The position numbers and the translations under genes are program-made. This document shows positions 7,409-14,791 of a DNA stretch of 64,000 nt, in pieces; within the stretch, counting starts at the first letter, position 1; every line of letters begins with the position of its first letter. The notes under the pieces are model-generated. The model was not told the DNA's origin and made no database searches. It saw only the letters and a program-made list of their open reading frames with translations. This DNA is from Streptomyces spiramyceticus (GTDB taxonomy: Bacteria; Actinomycetota; Actinomycetes; Streptomycetales; Streptomycetaceae): positions 757,001 to 821,000 of the forward strand of contig NZ_JARBAX010000001.1 of assembly GCF_028807635.1 (NCBI RefSeq). The letters run 5' to 3'.

Positions 7409-8596
7409 TCAGAATGCCGAAACGCCGGTCAGGGCACGGCCGATGAGCAGCTTCTGGATCTGGCTGGTGCCCTCGTAGAGCGTCATCACGCGCGCGTCGC
7501 GCAGCAGCTTGCCCACCGGGTACTCGTCGATGTAGCCGTAGCCGCCGAACACCTGGAGGGCGTTGTTCGCGGCCCGTACGGCGGCCTCGGAGGCGAAGAG
7601 CTTCGCTTTGGACGCCTCGGTCACGAACGGCTCGCCGCGATCGATCAGGTCGGCGACGCGCCAGGTCAGCAGGCGGGCGGCGTCCACGTCCACCGCAATG
7701 TCGGTGATCAGCTCCTGGACGAGCTGGTGACGGGCGATGCTCTTGCCGAACTGCTCTCGCTCGGTCGCGTACGTCACGGCCGCGTCCAGGGCGGCCTGCG
7801 CTATGCCGACACAGCCCGCCGCGACGGACATACGCCCCTTGGCGAGTGCCGACATGGCTACGGAGAAGCCCTTGCCTTCGGGCGCCAGCATGGCGGAGGC
7901 GGGGACGCGTACGTCTTCGAGGACCAGTTCGGCGGTGGCCTGGCCGCGCAGGCCGAGCTTGCCATGGATCTCACGGCGGGTCAGGCCGGGGGTGTCGGTG
8001 GGGACGAGGAAGGCGGATACGCCCTTGTGGCCCGGGGCGTCGGTGGAGCGGGCGAACAGCAGCACCACATCGGCCCAAGTGCCATTGGTGATGAACATCT
8101 TGGAGCCGTTGACGACGTAATTTCCCCCGCTCTCGGCTCCGCTCGAACGGGAGGTACCCCCATCGTCGCGCACCGCGCGGGTCGTGAGGTTGCCCGCGTC
8201 GGAGCCGGTGCCCGGCTCGGTGAGGCCGAAGCAGCCGACCAGTTCGCCGGACGTGAGGCCGGGCAGCCACTGCCGCTTCTGCGCCTCGCTCCCCCAGGAC
8301 GCGATGGTCTTGGCGACCAGACCGAGCGATACGGAGACGATGCCGCGCACCGAGGAGTCACCGCGGCCGAGTTCCTCCGTGACGAGGCAGTACGCGAGGT
8401 GGTCGCCGGCGGAGCCGCCGTACTCCTCAGGGATCGTGAGTCCCAGGAAGCCGAGCGCTCCGAGCTTCTTCACGATGGCGCGGTCGACGCTCTCGGCCCG
8501 GTCCCACTCGGCGGCGTGCGGGGTGATCTCGCGGCCGACGAAGTCCCGGGCGAGCTGCCGTACCGCGGCCTGCTCCTCACTGAGCTCCAGATTCAT
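7409..8596 (-). CDS. Acyl-CoA dehydrogenase with an in-frame repeat insertion
   Basis: A 395-residue FAD-dependent acyl-CoA dehydrogenase. It shows the family signatures FGLTEPGTGSDAGN (123-136), FITNGTWADV and the catalytic Glu375 in YEGTSQIQ, and would form trans-2-enoyl-CoA. Residues 146-158 (GGTSRSSGAESGG) interrupt the usual short loop before NYVVNGSKMFIT. This extra peptide is encoded exactly by a short interspersed repeat at 8124-8163, so the insertion looks secondary and tolerated. The start at ATG 8596 (MNLELSEEQ) is family-like. The gene is divergent from a TetR gene, with the operator-like site 8642-8658 between them. Confidence 0.93.
   Translation of the reverse strand: MNLELSEEQAAVRQLARDFVGREITPHAAEWDRAESVDRAIVKKLGALGFLGLTIPEEYGGSAGDHLAYCLVTEELGRGDSSVRGIVSVSLGLVAKTIASWGSEAQKRQWLPGLTSGELVGCFGLTEPGTGSDAGNLTTRAVRDDGGTSRSSGAESGGNYVVNGSKMFITNGTWADVVLLFARSTDAPGHKGVSAFLVPTDTPGLTRREIHGKLGLRGQATAELVLEDVRVPASAMLAPEGKGFSVAMSALAKGRMSVAAGCVGIAQAALDAAVTYATEREQFGKSIARHQLVQELITDIAVDVDAARLLTWRVADLIDRGEPFVTEASKAKLFASEAAVRAANNALQVFGGYGYIDEYPVGKLLRDARVMTLYEGTSQIQKLLIGRALTGVSAF
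8124..8163. repeat. Short interspersed GGTACCCCCATC-type repeat inside acyl-CoA dehydrogenase
   Basis: The 40 bases hold a ccccgctctcggctccgctcgaa..ggtacccccatc element related to copies at 15511-15560 and inside the MITE at 43729-43765. It is in frame within the dehydrogenase and adds about 13 residues to a surface loop. Confidence 0.7.
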
Positions 8597-8641
8597 CCCG
8601 GCACCCCACTTGTCGATGAGTCTTCTTTTCGATGAGGCTTT

Positions 8642-8658
8642 AATTAGCACTGCTAGCT
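8642..8658. promoter_or_regulatory. Operator candidate AATTAGCACTGCTAGCT
   Basis: A 17-base palindrome-like site between the divergent acyl-CoA dehydrogenase and tetR. It aligns with 17444-17460 upstream of the aldehyde dehydrogenase as AAYTAGCRMTGYTAGYT. It is probably bound by the TetR at 8679 (inference). Confidence 0.6.
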
Positions 8659-8678
8659 TCTGGCTGGCAGGCCCTACT

Positions 8679-9371
8679 ATGAGCCGCATGGCCCGCCCGC
8701 GCAAGCCCCTCCTCAGCCGTGACCGCATCGTCCTGGCGGCAGGCGCGCTCGTGGACGCCGAGGGACTGGAAGCGGTCTCCACGCGGCGACTCGCGGCCGA
8801 GCTCGGGGTCAGCGGCCCCTCCCTCTACAACCACTTCCGCAACAAGGACGAGATCCTCGAAGCGGTCGCCGACGCCGTCCAGGCGAGGGTCGACCTGTCG
8901 ATGTTCGACGAGTCGGACGGCCGGGACTGGCGCACCGCGCTGCACGACTGGGCGGTCTCCTACCGCGCGGCGCTCACCGAGCACCCGAACATCGTCCCGG
9001 TCCTGGCCCGGGGTCCGGGCCGCCGCCCGGCGGGCCTGCGGGTCGCGGACGCGGTGTTCGGCGCGATGGTCGGGGCGGGTTGGCCGCCCGCCCAGGCGAC
9101 GTACATCGGCGCGCTGATGCGGTACTTCATCACCGGCTCGGCGCTCGGCTCCTTCGCGAGCGGCTTCGTCGACGACGAGGCGGCGTACGACCCGGAGGAC
9201 TATCCGCACCTCGGGCAGGCGCATCTGCTGGCCGAGCGCCGGCAGAAGGTCGACGAGGGGGCGTTCGAGACGGGGCTGAGGGCGCTGCTCGACGGTCTGG
9301 CGCTGCAATACGAGCAGCACGGGCAGCACGGGCAACACGCGACGGTTCGGTCTGGGCCGAAGGGTCGCTGA
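8679..9371 (+). CDS. TetR-family regulator divergent from acyl-CoA dehydrogenase
   Basis: A 230-residue TetR protein with HTH TRRLAAELGVSGPSLYNHFRNKDEIL (residues about 33-58) and a TetR-C-like effector domain. The start ATG at 8679 (MSRMARP) has GGCAGG seven bases upstream; a second ATG at 8688 is equally in frame. The C-terminus carries a small (QHG)n repeat, EQHGQHGQHAT, from a tandem cagcacggg repeat. Position suggests repression of the acyl-CoA dehydrogenase and, through a shared operator, of the aldehyde/alcohol dehydrogenase operon 9 kb away (inference). Confidence 0.85.
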   Translation: MSRMARPRKPLLSRDRIVLAAGALVDAEGLEAVSTRRLAAELGVSGPSLYNHFRNKDEILEAVADAVQARVDLSMFDESDGRDWRTALHDWAVSYRAALTEHPNIVPVLARGPGRRPAGLRVADAVFGAMVGAGWPPAQATYIGALMRYFITGSALGSFASGFVDDEAAYDPEDYPHLGQAHLLAERRQKVDEGAFETGLRALLDGLALQYEQHGQHGQHATVRSGPKGR

Positions 9372-9385
9372 CGCATCCTGGATGC

Positions 9386-10141
9386 ATGGCGCACCCCTCG
9401 CACAACCCCTCGCAGAACGACTCGCACAACGACTCGCAGACCGGGTCCTCCCCGGCCCGTCGCCTCGCGGCCCTGGCCACGCTCCTCGCCGACGAGACGC
9501 GGGCGTCCTTCTGTCTGGCCCTGCTCGACGGGCGGGCCTGGACGGCCGGCGAGCTCGCGCGGCACGCGCGGGTGGCGCCGTCGACCGCGAGCGAGCACCT
9601 CGGCAAGCTCGTCGCGGGCGGGCTGCTCGCGGAGGAGCGCCAGGGCCGCCACCGGTATGTACGGCTCGCCGACGCGGCGATGGCGCACCTGGTGGAAGAC
9701 CTCGCCGCGCACGTTGCCCCGCCGGCCGACGAACGCCCGCGCACACTGCGTGCTGCGAACGCGAGCAGCGCGATGGCACGCGGGCGTACGTGTTACGACC
9801 ACCTCGCCGGGCGGATCGGCATCGTGATCACCGATGCGATGACCGAACGCGGCCTGCTGCGCCAGGACGCCGGCTTCGCGCTGACGGATGCCGGGGTGGG
9901 GTGGTTCGGCGCGCTCGGCATACCCCTGCAACGCACGGGCCGACGACCGCTGGTACGAGCCTGCCTGGACTGGACGGAACGCCGCCCGCACCTGGCCGGG
10001 ATCGCGGGGGCGGCGCTTTGCGGGCACGCGCTGGATGCCGGGTGGTGCGTACGGATCGGCTCGGAGCGGGCGGTGAAGGTGACGGCGGAGGGGGAACGGG
10101 CGCTGCGGGAGACGCTGGGGGTGGTGGAGTGGGGCGGTTGA
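9386..10141 (+). CDS. ArsR-like winged-helix regulator
   Basis: A 251-residue protein with an ArsR/HTH_20-type winged helix in its first half (LLADETRASFCLALLDGRAWTAGELARHARVAPSTASEHLGKLV, residues about 32-76). A C-terminal domain of unknown ligand follows (IGIVITDAM, FALTDAGVGWF). The N-terminus SHNPSQNDSHNDSQTG is a small repeat. No ArsR-type metal-binding CxC motif is visible in the recognition helix, so metal sensing is unlikely. It follows tetR by 14 bases and may be cotranscribed with it. Its gene end forms half of a strong terminator. Confidence 0.8.
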   Translation: MAHPSHNPSQNDSHNDSQTGSSPARRLAALATLLADETRASFCLALLDGRAWTAGELARHARVAPSTASEHLGKLVAGGLLAEERQGRHRYVRLADAAMAHLVEDLAAHVAPPADERPRTLRAANASSAMARGRTCYDHLAGRIGIVITDAMTERGLLRQDAGFALTDAGVGWFGALGIPLQRTGRRPLVRACLDWTERRPHLAGIAGAALCGHALDAGWCVRIGSERAVKVTAEGERALRETLGVVEWGG

Positions 10142-10158
10142 GGCCCCACTCCACCACC
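10120..10158. terminator. 16-bp bidirectional terminator
   Basis: ggtggtggagtggggc (10120-10135) and gccccactccaccacc (10143-10158) form a perfect 16-bp stem with a 7-base loop spanning the regulator's stop codon. The next gene is convergent, so it can terminate both. Confidence 0.8.
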
Positions 10159-10165
10159 ACCGCAC

Positions 10166-10954
10166 CTATCCCCCGTACGCCCCCGCCCACCCGTCCGCCG
10201 TGTCGTACGTCGGCACTCCCACCACATCCGCCTCGTCCCGAGCCACCGCCCCCGCAAGCTCCACCGCTCGGTGCACCGCCGCGCGGAAGAGCAGCGAGCC
10301 CAGGCTGATTCTGGCCACCCCTAGCGCGCCCAAGCGGGCCACCGTCAAACCGCCCGGCGTGTACAGGACATTGAGCGGCGTCTCGTACTTCGCCGTCAGA
10401 GTCCCGATGACCGGCTCGTCCTGCAGGCCGGGGACGAACAGACCGTCCGCGCCCGCGTCTTCGTAGGCCGACAGCCGGTACGCCGTCTCGTCCGCGTGCC
10501 CCGGAAGCCAGTACGTGTCCGTACGGGCGTTCACGAACAGCGTGGGCGCCGCGTCCTTCACCGCGCGGATCAGCTCACGCTGGTACGCCACGGGGGCGAG
10601 GGCCCCACCGGGGCGGCCGTCTTCGATGTTCACGCCGGCCACCCCGACGCGTACCAGATCCGCCGCCAGCTCGGCGACCTCCGCAGGCTCCCCGCCGAAG
10701 CCTCCCTCGATGTCCACGCTCACCGGGACCGTCAACCGGGCCAGGCCGCGCCCGAGTTGGAGCGTCTCCTCGCGGGCGGCGCCCGTCGCGTCGGACTTTC
10801 CGGCGGCCGACGCGACGCCGAGGCTGGTCGTGCCGATCGCGGCGAAACCGGCCTCGGCGAGCGCGGCGGCGGACGCGTGGTCCCAGGCGTTGGGCAGGAG
10901 AAGCGGGGTGCCCGGGCGGTGGTGCAGGCCGCGGAACTGCTCGTAACGGTTCAT
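10166..10954 (-). CDS. Isocitrate lyase/PEP-mutase superfamily protein
   Basis: A 262-residue beta-barrel protein of the PEP mutase/isocitrate lyase superfamily. Family signatures are LLLPNAWDHASA, GTTSLGVA, VSVDIEGGFG (Mg-binding Asp), VNIEDG and FVNARTDTYW. The members closest in pattern are uncharacterised 'phosphonomutase-like' carboxyvinyl lyase relatives; the catalytic KKCGH of isocitrate lyase is absent. The start overlaps the stop of the upstream P450-like gene (ATGA), so the two are coupled. No phosphonate genes lie nearby, so a C-C lyase or hydrolase activity is as likely as P-C chemistry. Confidence 0.85.
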   Translation of the reverse strand: MNRYEQFRGLHHRPGTPLLLPNAWDHASAAALAEAGFAAIGTTSLGVASAAGKSDATGAAREETLQLGRGLARLTVPVSVDIEGGFGGEPAEVAELAADLVRVGVAGVNIEDGRPGGALAPVAYQRELIRAVKDAAPTLFVNARTDTYWLPGHADETAYRLSAYEDAGADGLFVPGLQDEPVIGTLTAKYETPLNVLYTPGGLTVARLGALGVARISLGSLLFRAAVHRAVELAGAVARDEADVVGVPTYDTADGWAGAYGG

Positions 10955-11757
10955 GAAGAGGTCTCCTCAAGGAGTACGTCGAGTACGCCGCAGGCCAGCG
11001 CCACGGCGTGCAAGGATCCCGGGCACGGGCGCATGCCGTGCCCGAAGGGAGCGTCGGCGGCCGCGAGGTCCAGAGGCACCTCGGTGCCCTCGGCGACGGG
11101 CCGGCCGTGCAGGGTCGCCCCCGCGGCGGCAACCCGCTGGGTGCCACGCACAGGCGGGTCGAGGCGCAGCGTCTCGGCCACCAACTCGTCGGCGCCCTGG
11201 CCGGATTGTGACGGTCGCGCGGCAAGCGCGTTCGTGATCAGGGCCGCCGTCGCGTCACACGTCTGCACGAGGAGCCCGATCCGGTTCGCGACGGCCTCGG
11301 GCTCACCGTCGGGCAGCAGGACCACCAGCGTCCGTACGCCCTCGTCCGCCTGGGCCATCGCCCCGGGCGCCGCCCCCGGCCGGTACGCGGCGGCCACCAC
11401 GCGCGTCGCCGCGACGACCTCGGCGAACGCGTCGACCTCGTCGACCTCGTCGGATCCACCGCGCGCTCCGAGCGCGGCCCCCAGCACCGCCACCGGCACA
11501 TACGGCGCCGCGTCCCGCGTGACCTGCCGCGTCAGGGACCTGGCCCCGGCCCGGAGACGGGCGGGGTCGAGCAGCCGCAACTCCCCTTCCGTCAAAGCCC
11601 GTCGGCGTACATGCACCGCACCGTTGCTGAAGCGCGGCACCGTGCGGCGCAGCCACCGCATGGTGCCCATCGGCGCGGCCCCGTCAGCGGTGGCGGGCGG
11701 CACGATGAACCGGGGGTCGCAGAGCACGGCACGTACGTCCGGCACAGGCGTCGTCAT
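10951..11757 (-). CDS. Unusually short cytochrome P450-like protein
   Basis: A 268-residue protein with the P450 end motifs: ExxR as E195-T-L-R198 and the haem loop FGHGMRPCPG at 238-247 with Cys245 as thiolate ligand. An I-helix-like LLVQTCDATAALI (163-175) has an Asp-Ala-Thr in place of the usual acid/alcohol pair. Normal P450s are about 400 residues. Here the N-terminal beta region and the segment between the K-helix and the haem loop are missing or compressed (ValPro..LDLAAADAPFGHG). The compact length is open-frame, not a visible frameshift. It is coupled to the PEP-mutase-like gene downstream and divergent from the graspetide cassette. Whether it binds haem and works is open. Confidence 0.7.
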   Translation of the reverse strand: MTTPVPDVRAVLCDPRFIVPPATADGAAPMGTMRWLRRTVPRFSNGAVHVRRRALTEGELRLLDPARLRAGARSLTRQVTRDAAPYVPVAVLGAALGARGGSDEVDEVDAFAEVVAATRVVAAAYRPGAAPGAMAQADEGVRTLVVLLPDGEPEAVANRIGLLVQTCDATAALITNALAARPSQSGQGADELVAETLRLDPPVRGTQRVAAAGATLHGRPVAEGTEVPLDLAAADAPFGHGMRPCPGSLHAVALACGVLDVLLEETSS

Positions 11758-11993
11758 GCACCGAACGTAAGCCCGTGACTCTTCGGCCGCCGCCGAAGAG
11801 TGCGGCGACGTGTTGTACGGCTTTCGCGTTGCTCCTGTTCCAGCCACGCACGGTGTGACGTTCTTCACCCCGATAAGGCCCGAATATCACGCAGCGTAGC
11901 GACATGTGTACATCTTCTTTACGTACTGTTACGTGTGGCAAGGCAAGTCCGCAGGACCGCACGACCGCACGCCACAGGCACTGAAGGAGACTC
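11758..11993 (+). promoter_or_regulatory. Intergenic promoter region of the graspetide cassette
   Basis: 236 bases between divergent genes. The part nearest the precursor gene is AT-richer than its surroundings and contains overlapping palindrome-like words (acatgtgtacat, tacgtactgttacgtg around 11901-11937), plausible sites for a -10 and operator. No specific factor can be named. Confidence 0.4.
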
Positions 11994-12185
11994 ATGAAAC
12001 CGTTCGTGTTGAACTACGCACTTCCGGCGGAGAATTCAGCAGTCACCCTCCCTTACACCTACGACTCCGCACTCCAGTTGAACGTCCTGCCCGACGGACG
12101 CCCTGCCATCGCCGACCGGGCAGTGCTCCTGGCAGCGGGCACCACGACGTCAACAGCCGGTTCCCAGACGCACTTCGACGACTGA
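11994..12185 (+). CDS. tgmA: Graspetide precursor peptide (ATP-grasp target RiPP)
   Basis: A 63-residue peptide matching the ATP-grasp target family. It has a conserved-looking leader (LPYTYDSALQLNVLPDGRPAI, here given from 19 on in parts) and a hydroxyl-rich C-terminal core T50-T-T-S-T-A-G-S-Q-T-H-F-D-D63. In this family the ATP-grasp partner joins Thr/Ser side-chain hydroxyls to Asp/Glu carboxyls as omega-esters. Here the donors would be T50-T54, S57 and T59, with the acceptors D62 and D63 (inference). The ATG at 11994 has a strong ggaga Shine-Dalgarno. The ligase gene begins 17 bases after the stop. The product is small, so it would be missed by length filters. Confidence 0.88.
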   Translation: MKPFVLNYALPAENSAVTLPYTYDSALQLNVLPDGRPAIADRAVLLAAGTTTSTAGSQTHFDD

Positions 12186-12202
12186 CCGGCCCGGCGGCGT
12201 CG

Positions 12203-13132
12203 ATGACTGTGCTGATCCTGACCTGCCCGCAGGATGTGACGACGGACATGGTGGTGGCCAAGCTGCACGCACGGGGGGTCCCTTTGGTGCGTTTCGATCC
12301 TGCGGATCTGCCCGAGGAAGCCACCATGTCGGCGGAGTACATCAGTGGCGACTTCGACGGCTATCTGTCGTCCGAAGGGCGCATGGTGAGCATGAGTGGC
12401 CTGCGCTCCATATGGGTACGCAGGCCGGGCGAGCCCGCGGCACACGCCCCCGAGCCGTCGGAGTGGCTCACCGCCGAGTCGCGGCAGGCCCTGTACGGGA
12501 TGCTGTATTCCACGACCGCACGGTGGATGAACCATCCCTGCGTGGCAGCGCAGGCCCGCTGCAAGCCATGGCAACTGCGGGTTGCCCATCGCAGCGGTTT
12601 CGCCGTGCCCCCCACGGTCGTGACCACGTTCCCTCGCGTGGCCCGCCAATTCGCGGCGCAGCACCGGGACATCGTGGTGAAGTCCGCTTCGGGACCGCCG
12701 CCCGGTGATCCGCCGATCGCGCTTCCCACCACCCGCATCGGGCCGGAGGCGGACTTCGACGGCGTCGCGGCCGGGCCCACGCTCCTCCAGCAGTACATCC
12801 CCAAGCGGGCCGACATCCGGCTGACCTGTGTGGGCGGGCGACTGTTCGCGGCCCGCAAGGAATCGCCCTCCGGGCAGGTGGACGGGCGATACGCCGCGAC
12901 CGGTGAGGCCTGGGAGCCGGCCGACGTGCCCGATCGCGTGGCCCGGGCTGTCCATGAATACACCGAGCTTGCCGGTCTGGCTTACGGAGCTTTCGACTTC
13001 GCCGAGGATGCCGAGGGCCTGTGGTGGTTCCTGGAGTGCAATCAGGGGGGCCAGTTCGGCTTTGTCGAGCTGGAGACGGGTCAGCCCATCGCGGAGGCGG
13101 TCGCTTCCTGGCTGGCCACCGCGGCTGCGTAG
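12203..13132 (+). CDS. tgmB: ATP-grasp ribosomal peptide maturase (SAV_5884/MvdD-like)
   Basis: A 309-residue ATP-grasp ligase of the graspetide type. The N-terminal region (FDPADLP at 31-37, WVRRP at 71-75) matches the pre-ATP-grasp half of MvdC/MvdD-like enzymes. The ATP-grasp half has VVKSASG (Lys160), a QQYIPKRADIRLT segment, the metal-binding Asp265 in AFDFAED, and Glu278/Asn280 in LECNQGGQFGFVE. It should activate acidic side chains of the adjacent precursor as acyl phosphates for ester (or amide) ring closure. The start ATG at 12203 is family-like (MTVLILTCPQDVT) though its Shine-Dalgarno is weak, so coupling to the precursor is likely. No methyltransferase, protease or ABC exporter gene is adjacent. 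Confidence 0.88.
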   Translation: MTVLILTCPQDVTTDMVVAKLHARGVPLVRFDPADLPEEATMSAEYISGDFDGYLSSEGRMVSMSGLRSIWVRRPGEPAAHAPEPSEWLTAESRQALYGMLYSTTARWMNHPCVAAQARCKPWQLRVAHRSGFAVPPTVVTTFPRVARQFAAQHRDIVVKSASGPPPGDPPIALPTTRIGPEADFDGVAAGPTLLQQYIPKRADIRLTCVGGRLFAARKESPSGQVDGRYAATGEAWEPADVPDRVARAVHEYTELAGLAYGAFDFAEDAEGLWWFLECNQGGQFGFVELETGQPIAEAVASWLATAAA

Positions 13133-13185
13133 GCCGCGCGTACGTGAGCGGGTGCCAGTGCGGGTCCCCCGTCTGCCCTCAAACG

Positions 13186-13216
13186 CCGGACGGGCTGGAT
13201 TTACCAGCCCGTCCGG
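13186..13216. terminator. 13-bp bidirectional terminator
   Basis: ccggacgggctgg (13186-13198) and ccagcccgtccgg (13204-13216) form a perfect stem with loop attta, followed by a G-run. It lies between the convergent ATP-grasp and MHS transporter genes. Confidence 0.85.
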
Positions 13217-13222
13217 GGGGGT

Positions 13223-14563
13223 CTACCGCACCGCGTCCGCCGCCGCCCGCTTCGCCAGCACCCTGATCGACAGCAGGGCGATCACCGCGAGGCCCACGAT
13301 GTACCCCGACACCGCCATCGACGTACCGAACACCTCAAGCAGCAGCACCATCACGAACGGCGCCAGCCCGCCCCCGAAGACCGCCGCGATCTGATATCCG
13401 AGCGATGCCCCGGTGTATCGCATCTCCGCCGTGAACAGCTCCGCGAACAGCGCCGCCTGCGGCCCGTACATGATGCTCAGGAAGCAGCTGCACACGAACG
13501 TGCCCACCGCCAGCCACACCAGCGACCCCGTGTCGATCAGCAGGAACATCGGTACCGCCCACACCAGCAGGCCCACCGCACCCGCCGCGTAGATCCGCAG
13601 TCGCCCGATACGGTCCGAGAGCGCCGCAGCCGCCGGGATCAGCGCCAGCTGGGTGAGGCTGACGCACAACGACACCGCGAGAACCGCGCTGCGCTTCATG
13701 TCCAGTTCGCGCGTCGCGTAGTCCAGCACGCCGGTGATGATGATGTAGAACGTCGCGGTATTGACGGCGAACGAACCACCGGCCAGGAACACCGTGCCGA
13801 GATGCTTCGTCAGGATCGTACGCAGCGGCGACCGGGCGGCGTCCGCGCCCTTCTCCTGCTCCGCCAGAGCCCGTTCGGCCTCCCGGAAGGCAGGTGTCTC
13901 CTCGACCCGCGTGTGGATGTACCAGGCGAGTACGAGCACGAGGATGCCCACGAAGAACGGCACCCGCCATCCCCACGACGCGAAGGCGCTCTCACTGGTG
14001 GTCGCACCCGCGATGAGGAAGACGGTGTTGGCGGTCACCACACCGATCGGCACACCGAGCTGGACCAGGCTGCCGTACAGGCCGCGCTTCCCCTCCGGGG
14101 CGTACTCCGTGGCCATCAGCATCGCGCCGCCCCACTGCGCACCGACCGCGATGCCCTGGGCGACGCGGAGCAGGACCAGCAGGATCGGTGCCGCGATGCC
14201 GATCGTCTCGTACGTCGGCAGGAGGCCGATTCCGGTGGTGGCGAGGCCCATCAGGGTCAGGGCCATTACCAGCATCGGCTTGCGGCCGCGCTTATCACCC
14301 AGCTGACCTGCGATGATGCCGCCGACGGGGCGGGCGAGGAAGCCGACGGCAAAGGTGGCGAAGGCGGCGAGCACACCCGCCGACGAGCTGCCGGACGGGA
14401 AGTACAGGTCTCCGAGGACGAGAGCCGCTGCGATGCCGAAGACGAAGTAGTCGTACCACTCGACGGCGGACGCGAGGGCGGCCGCAGTGGCGACTTTGCG
14501 GCGATTGCGGTCGGCGGGCGGGGAGTTCGTGGTGTCCGTGAGCGGGGAAGGTGCCGTGTCCAT
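13223..14563 (-). CDS. MHS-family MFS transporter (ProP/ShiA-like)
   Basis: A 446-residue, 12-span major facilitator of the metabolite:H+ symporter family. The N-terminal ASAVEWYDYFVFG, the GQLGDKRGRKPML loop between spans 2 and 3, and VAQGIAVGAQWGGA in span 4 are typical of this family, which moves osmolytes, shikimate, dicarboxylates or aromatic acids. The substrate cannot be told from sequence. The ATG at 14563 (MDTAPSPL) is preceded by ggagtg. It is a single gene; 228 bases separate it from the alcohol dehydrogenase gene upstream and hold a duplicated 12-mer (ggacgtaacagg, 14590-14613). Confidence 0.9.
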   Translation of the reverse strand: MDTAPSPLTDTTNSPPADRNRRKVATAAALASAVEWYDYFVFGIAAALVLGDLYFPSGSSSAGVLAAFATFAVGFLARPVGGIIAGQLGDKRGRKPMLVMALTLMGLATTGIGLLPTYETIGIAAPILLVLLRVAQGIAVGAQWGGAMLMATEYAPEGKRGLYGSLVQLGVPIGVVTANTVFLIAGATTSESAFASWGWRVPFFVGILVLVLAWYIHTRVEETPAFREAERALAEQEKGADAARSPLRTILTKHLGTVFLAGGSFAVNTATFYIIITGVLDYATRELDMKRSAVLAVSLCVSLTQLALIPAAAALSDRIGRLRIYAAGAVGLLVWAVPMFLLIDTGSLVWLAVGTFVCSCFLSIMYGPQAALFAELFTAEMRYTGASLGYQIAAVFGGGLAPFVMVLLLEVFGTSMAVSGYIVGLAVIALLSIRVLAKRAAADAVR

Positions 14564-14733
14564 GCTGTGCACACTCCGATGGGTGCGGGGGACGTAACAG
14601 GGGACGTAACAGGGGGGCGGCGCCGAGATGTGCCGGGACCGTACCGACCGGATGGTACGGCGGTCAACGGGTCTGGCATCCGGAGTTTCCGCCGCTCCGT
14701 CGCCCCGGCCGCAACCGCCTCCGCGCAGCACAA

Positions 14734-14765
14734 GCACCCCGGCCGCACAATGGCGTCCGGGGTGC
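14734..14765 (-). terminator. Hairpin downstream of alcohol dehydrogenase
   Basis: gcaccccgg (14734-14742) and ccggggtgc (14757-14765) form a 9-bp stem 27 bases beyond the dehydrogenase stop on the minus strand. Confidence 0.55.
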
Positions 14766-14791
14766 CGGAAATGCAGGGCCGCTAGCTCGGG

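Noticed and set aside
14588..14613. Mobile element or regulatory array at ggacgtaacagg duplication
   Set aside because: Only two 12-base copies between MFS and dehydrogenase genes; too little to name.
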